This document shows, in pieces, positions 62,777 to 64,000 of a DNA stretch of 64,000 bases; position 1 is the first letter of the stretch; every line of letters begins with the position of its first letter. Location: contig QKMZ01000003.1 in NCBI GenBank assembly GCA_003242885.1, positions 744,001-808,000 on the forward strand, written 5' to 3'. The translations under genes and the position numbers were made by a program. Below the pieces are notes generated by a model that did not search any database, was not told the DNA's origin, and was given only the letters and a program-made list of their open reading frames with translations. The DNA comes from Candidatus Melainabacteria bacterium. Lineage in GTDB: Bacteria > Cyanobacteriota > Vampirovibrionia > Obscuribacterales > Obscuribacteraceae.

Positions 62777-63998
62777 GAACGTTTACGAACTCCCTTGCAA
62801 AGACAACCAACACGAAAACGATGAGAGACAGCGGAATCAAACGCTTCCAGCCAAAATCCATAAGCTGGTCGATGCGGAAACGAGGCAAGGTGCCACGAAC
62901 AAGGACTGCGAAAAATACGATGCCATAAACCTTGAGAATCACCCAGATTGCAGCAAATAAAGTAGGTGGATCTACAAATTTGATGGCAATAAGTGGAGAA
63001 AGTACTTGATTGATAGCGCTTGCCATTTGCGGTCCGCCCAGCATATTGCCGAGCCAAGCAGGCACAGGGCAGTCGCCGCCACCCAAGAACATCACGACAA
63101 AAATCGAAGCAACCACAAACAAGTTAGTGAATTCTGCCAAGAAGAAAATAGCGAATTTGATGCCGCTGTACTCGGTGTTGTATCCACTAACAAGTTCAGA
63201 TTCAGCTTCCGGCAAATCGAAAGGTATGCGGTTGATTTCTGCGCAGGCGCCAGTCATATAAAGACCAGCAGCGATAAGAACGCAAGCCATAAGAACCACA
63301 ACCGCAATAATTGAAGCGATCGTAGCCATGGAATCCTGACCCGCCACAAGACCGAGCGCAGCTGCAGCTGGATCGGAGTAGGCAGTTTTGAGCACTTGGT
63401 CAAAGGATTTTGCAGACAGTTCTTGCAGTGCTGGAGCAGAATTGGAGAATTTCAGTGCCAGGGCGGAATCGAGTCCACGCAGAGCACCGCCACCCAGAAT
63501 GTTCCAGTTGAGAATTCCGCCGGCTTGTTGCTTCATGATTTCGACAACATCCAAGCTGCCGGCCAGCAAGCAAATGGTCACTAGCGAAAGTACAAGTGGA
63601 ATTTCATAACTGATTGCTTGCGCGGCAGAGCGCAAACCACCCACAAGCGAGTATTTATTGTTGCTAGCCCAGCCTCCCATCACGATTCCAACAACCGGAA
63701 CCGAAGAAGCAGCCAGGATGAAGAAAATCCCGGTCGGCAAATTAACGATCTGGAAGAGTTCGTGATAGTTGGTGACAGCGGCGAGAAGCGGCATCGCACC
63801 AAAAATGGAGGGAGCAAAAAACACGATCGGAGCCAAGGTGAACATGAAAGCATCTGCTCCATGAGGAGTGATGTCTTCTTTGAAGAGCAGTTTGACAGCG
63901 TCTGCGGCTGTTTGCAGATAGCCATCAGGACCAACTCTGTTTGGTCCTAGACGAACTGTGAAAATCGCCAGTCCTCTTCTTTCGAAAAGCACCATAAA
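62763..63998 (-). CDS. nuoH: NADH-quinone oxidoreductase subunit H (5' end cut by window edge)
   Basis: At least 411 residues; the gene continues beyond the window, since NuoH normally has about 40 residues before ERRGLAIFTVRLGPNRVGP, which here is almost the first sequence seen. The quinone-site and charge-relay stretch AEINRIPFDLPEAESELVSGYNTEYSG is intact. An insertion of some 50-60 residues (SNSAPALQELSAKSF to AALGLVAGQDS, roughly 160-215 from the visible start) makes it longer than the usual about 330. It is first visible gene of the H-I-J-K run, transcribed leftwards. Confidence 0.93.
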   Translation of the reverse strand, partial: FMVLFERRGLAIFTVRLGPNRVGPDGYLQTAADAVKLLFKEDITPHGADAFMFTLAPIVFFAPSIFGAMPLLAAVTNYHELFQIVNLPTGIFFILAASSVPVVGIVMGGWASNNKYSLVGGLRSAAQAISYEIPLVLSLVTICLLAGSLDVVEIMKQQAGGILNWNILGGGALRGLDSALALKFSNSAPALQELSAKSFDQVLKTAYSDPAAAALGLVAGQDSMATIASIIAVVVLMACVLIAAGLYMTGACAEINRIPFDLPEAESELVSGYNTEYSGIKFAIFFLAEFTNLFVVASIFVVMFLGGGDCPVPAWLGNMLGGPQMASAINQVLSPLIAIKFVDPPTLFAAIWVILKVYGIVFFAVLVRGTLPRFRIDQLMDFGWKRLIPLSLIVFVLVVFAREFVNVHVGS

Positions 63999-64000
63999 CA

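Overview
The window is a chromosomal segment of a Gram-negative-type bacterium. My best guess is a non-photosynthetic relative of cyanobacteria (Vampirovibrionia/Melainabacteria, Obscuribacter-like). This is an inference from gene style, not a database result: many secreted tetratricopeptide-repeat (TPR) proteins, DUF4388 proteins with decayed GGDEF domains, Gly/Pro/Gln-rich envelope proteins, a respiratory complex I operon, aryl-CoA and fatty-acyl-CoA catabolism, and a GT20 osmolyte synthase. I see no rRNA, tRNA, CRISPR array or intact insertion sequence.

Left part (1-28 kb), mostly housekeeping and metabolism. It starts with the tail of a TPR-like gene, a polytopic membrane protein and an anchored protein of unknown function. 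Two tandem DUF4388/degenerate-GGDEF paralogues and a giant CPBP-type intramembrane protease follow. Next comes an aryl-CoA cluster (phenylacetate-CoA ligase and three different crotonases), a small secreted protein, a secreted TPR protein, NAD-dependent DNA ligase (ligA) and a thiolase. Then come an RDD membrane protein, an SDR-SCP2 fusion, the riboflavin genes (riboflavin synthase, ribBA, ribH, all on the minus strand), a LysM protein, a HAD phosphatase and a DeoR-type regulator.

Central part (28.4-52.2 kb), the most unusual region. A long minus-strand gene run (45.9 to 28.4 kb) encodes a type IV secretion-like envelope machine. It has secreted Gly/Pro-rich proteins, a large lipoprotein, two VirB6/TrbL-like polytopic proteins (one of 1772 residues with a long C-terminal array of about 35-residue beta-type repeats), a DUF2225 protein, a VirB3/TraL-like protein, a VirB4/TraC-type ATPase and two small anchored proteins resembling VirB8/TraE. 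A divergent plus-strand run encodes two large secreted TPR proteins, two small membrane proteins and a possibly VirB10-like secreted protein. No relaxase, coupling protein, VirB11 or integrase is visible, so this looks like a resident trans-envelope system rather than a conjugative element.

Right part (52.3-64 kb). It holds ubiX and rimM, an OtsA/GgpS-like glycosyltransferase, a group of small secreted proteins ending with a double TonB-C-like/TPR protein, a transposase-derived zinc-ribbon/winged-helix protein, and the complex I genes nuoH-I-J-K (minus strand, transcribed right to left, nuoH cut by the window edge). NuoK, NuoI and NuoH all carry unusual extensions or insertions. Several hairpins recur between genes, including two small dispersed palindrome families (GGTCGACGC and AATCGATAACGAT cores).
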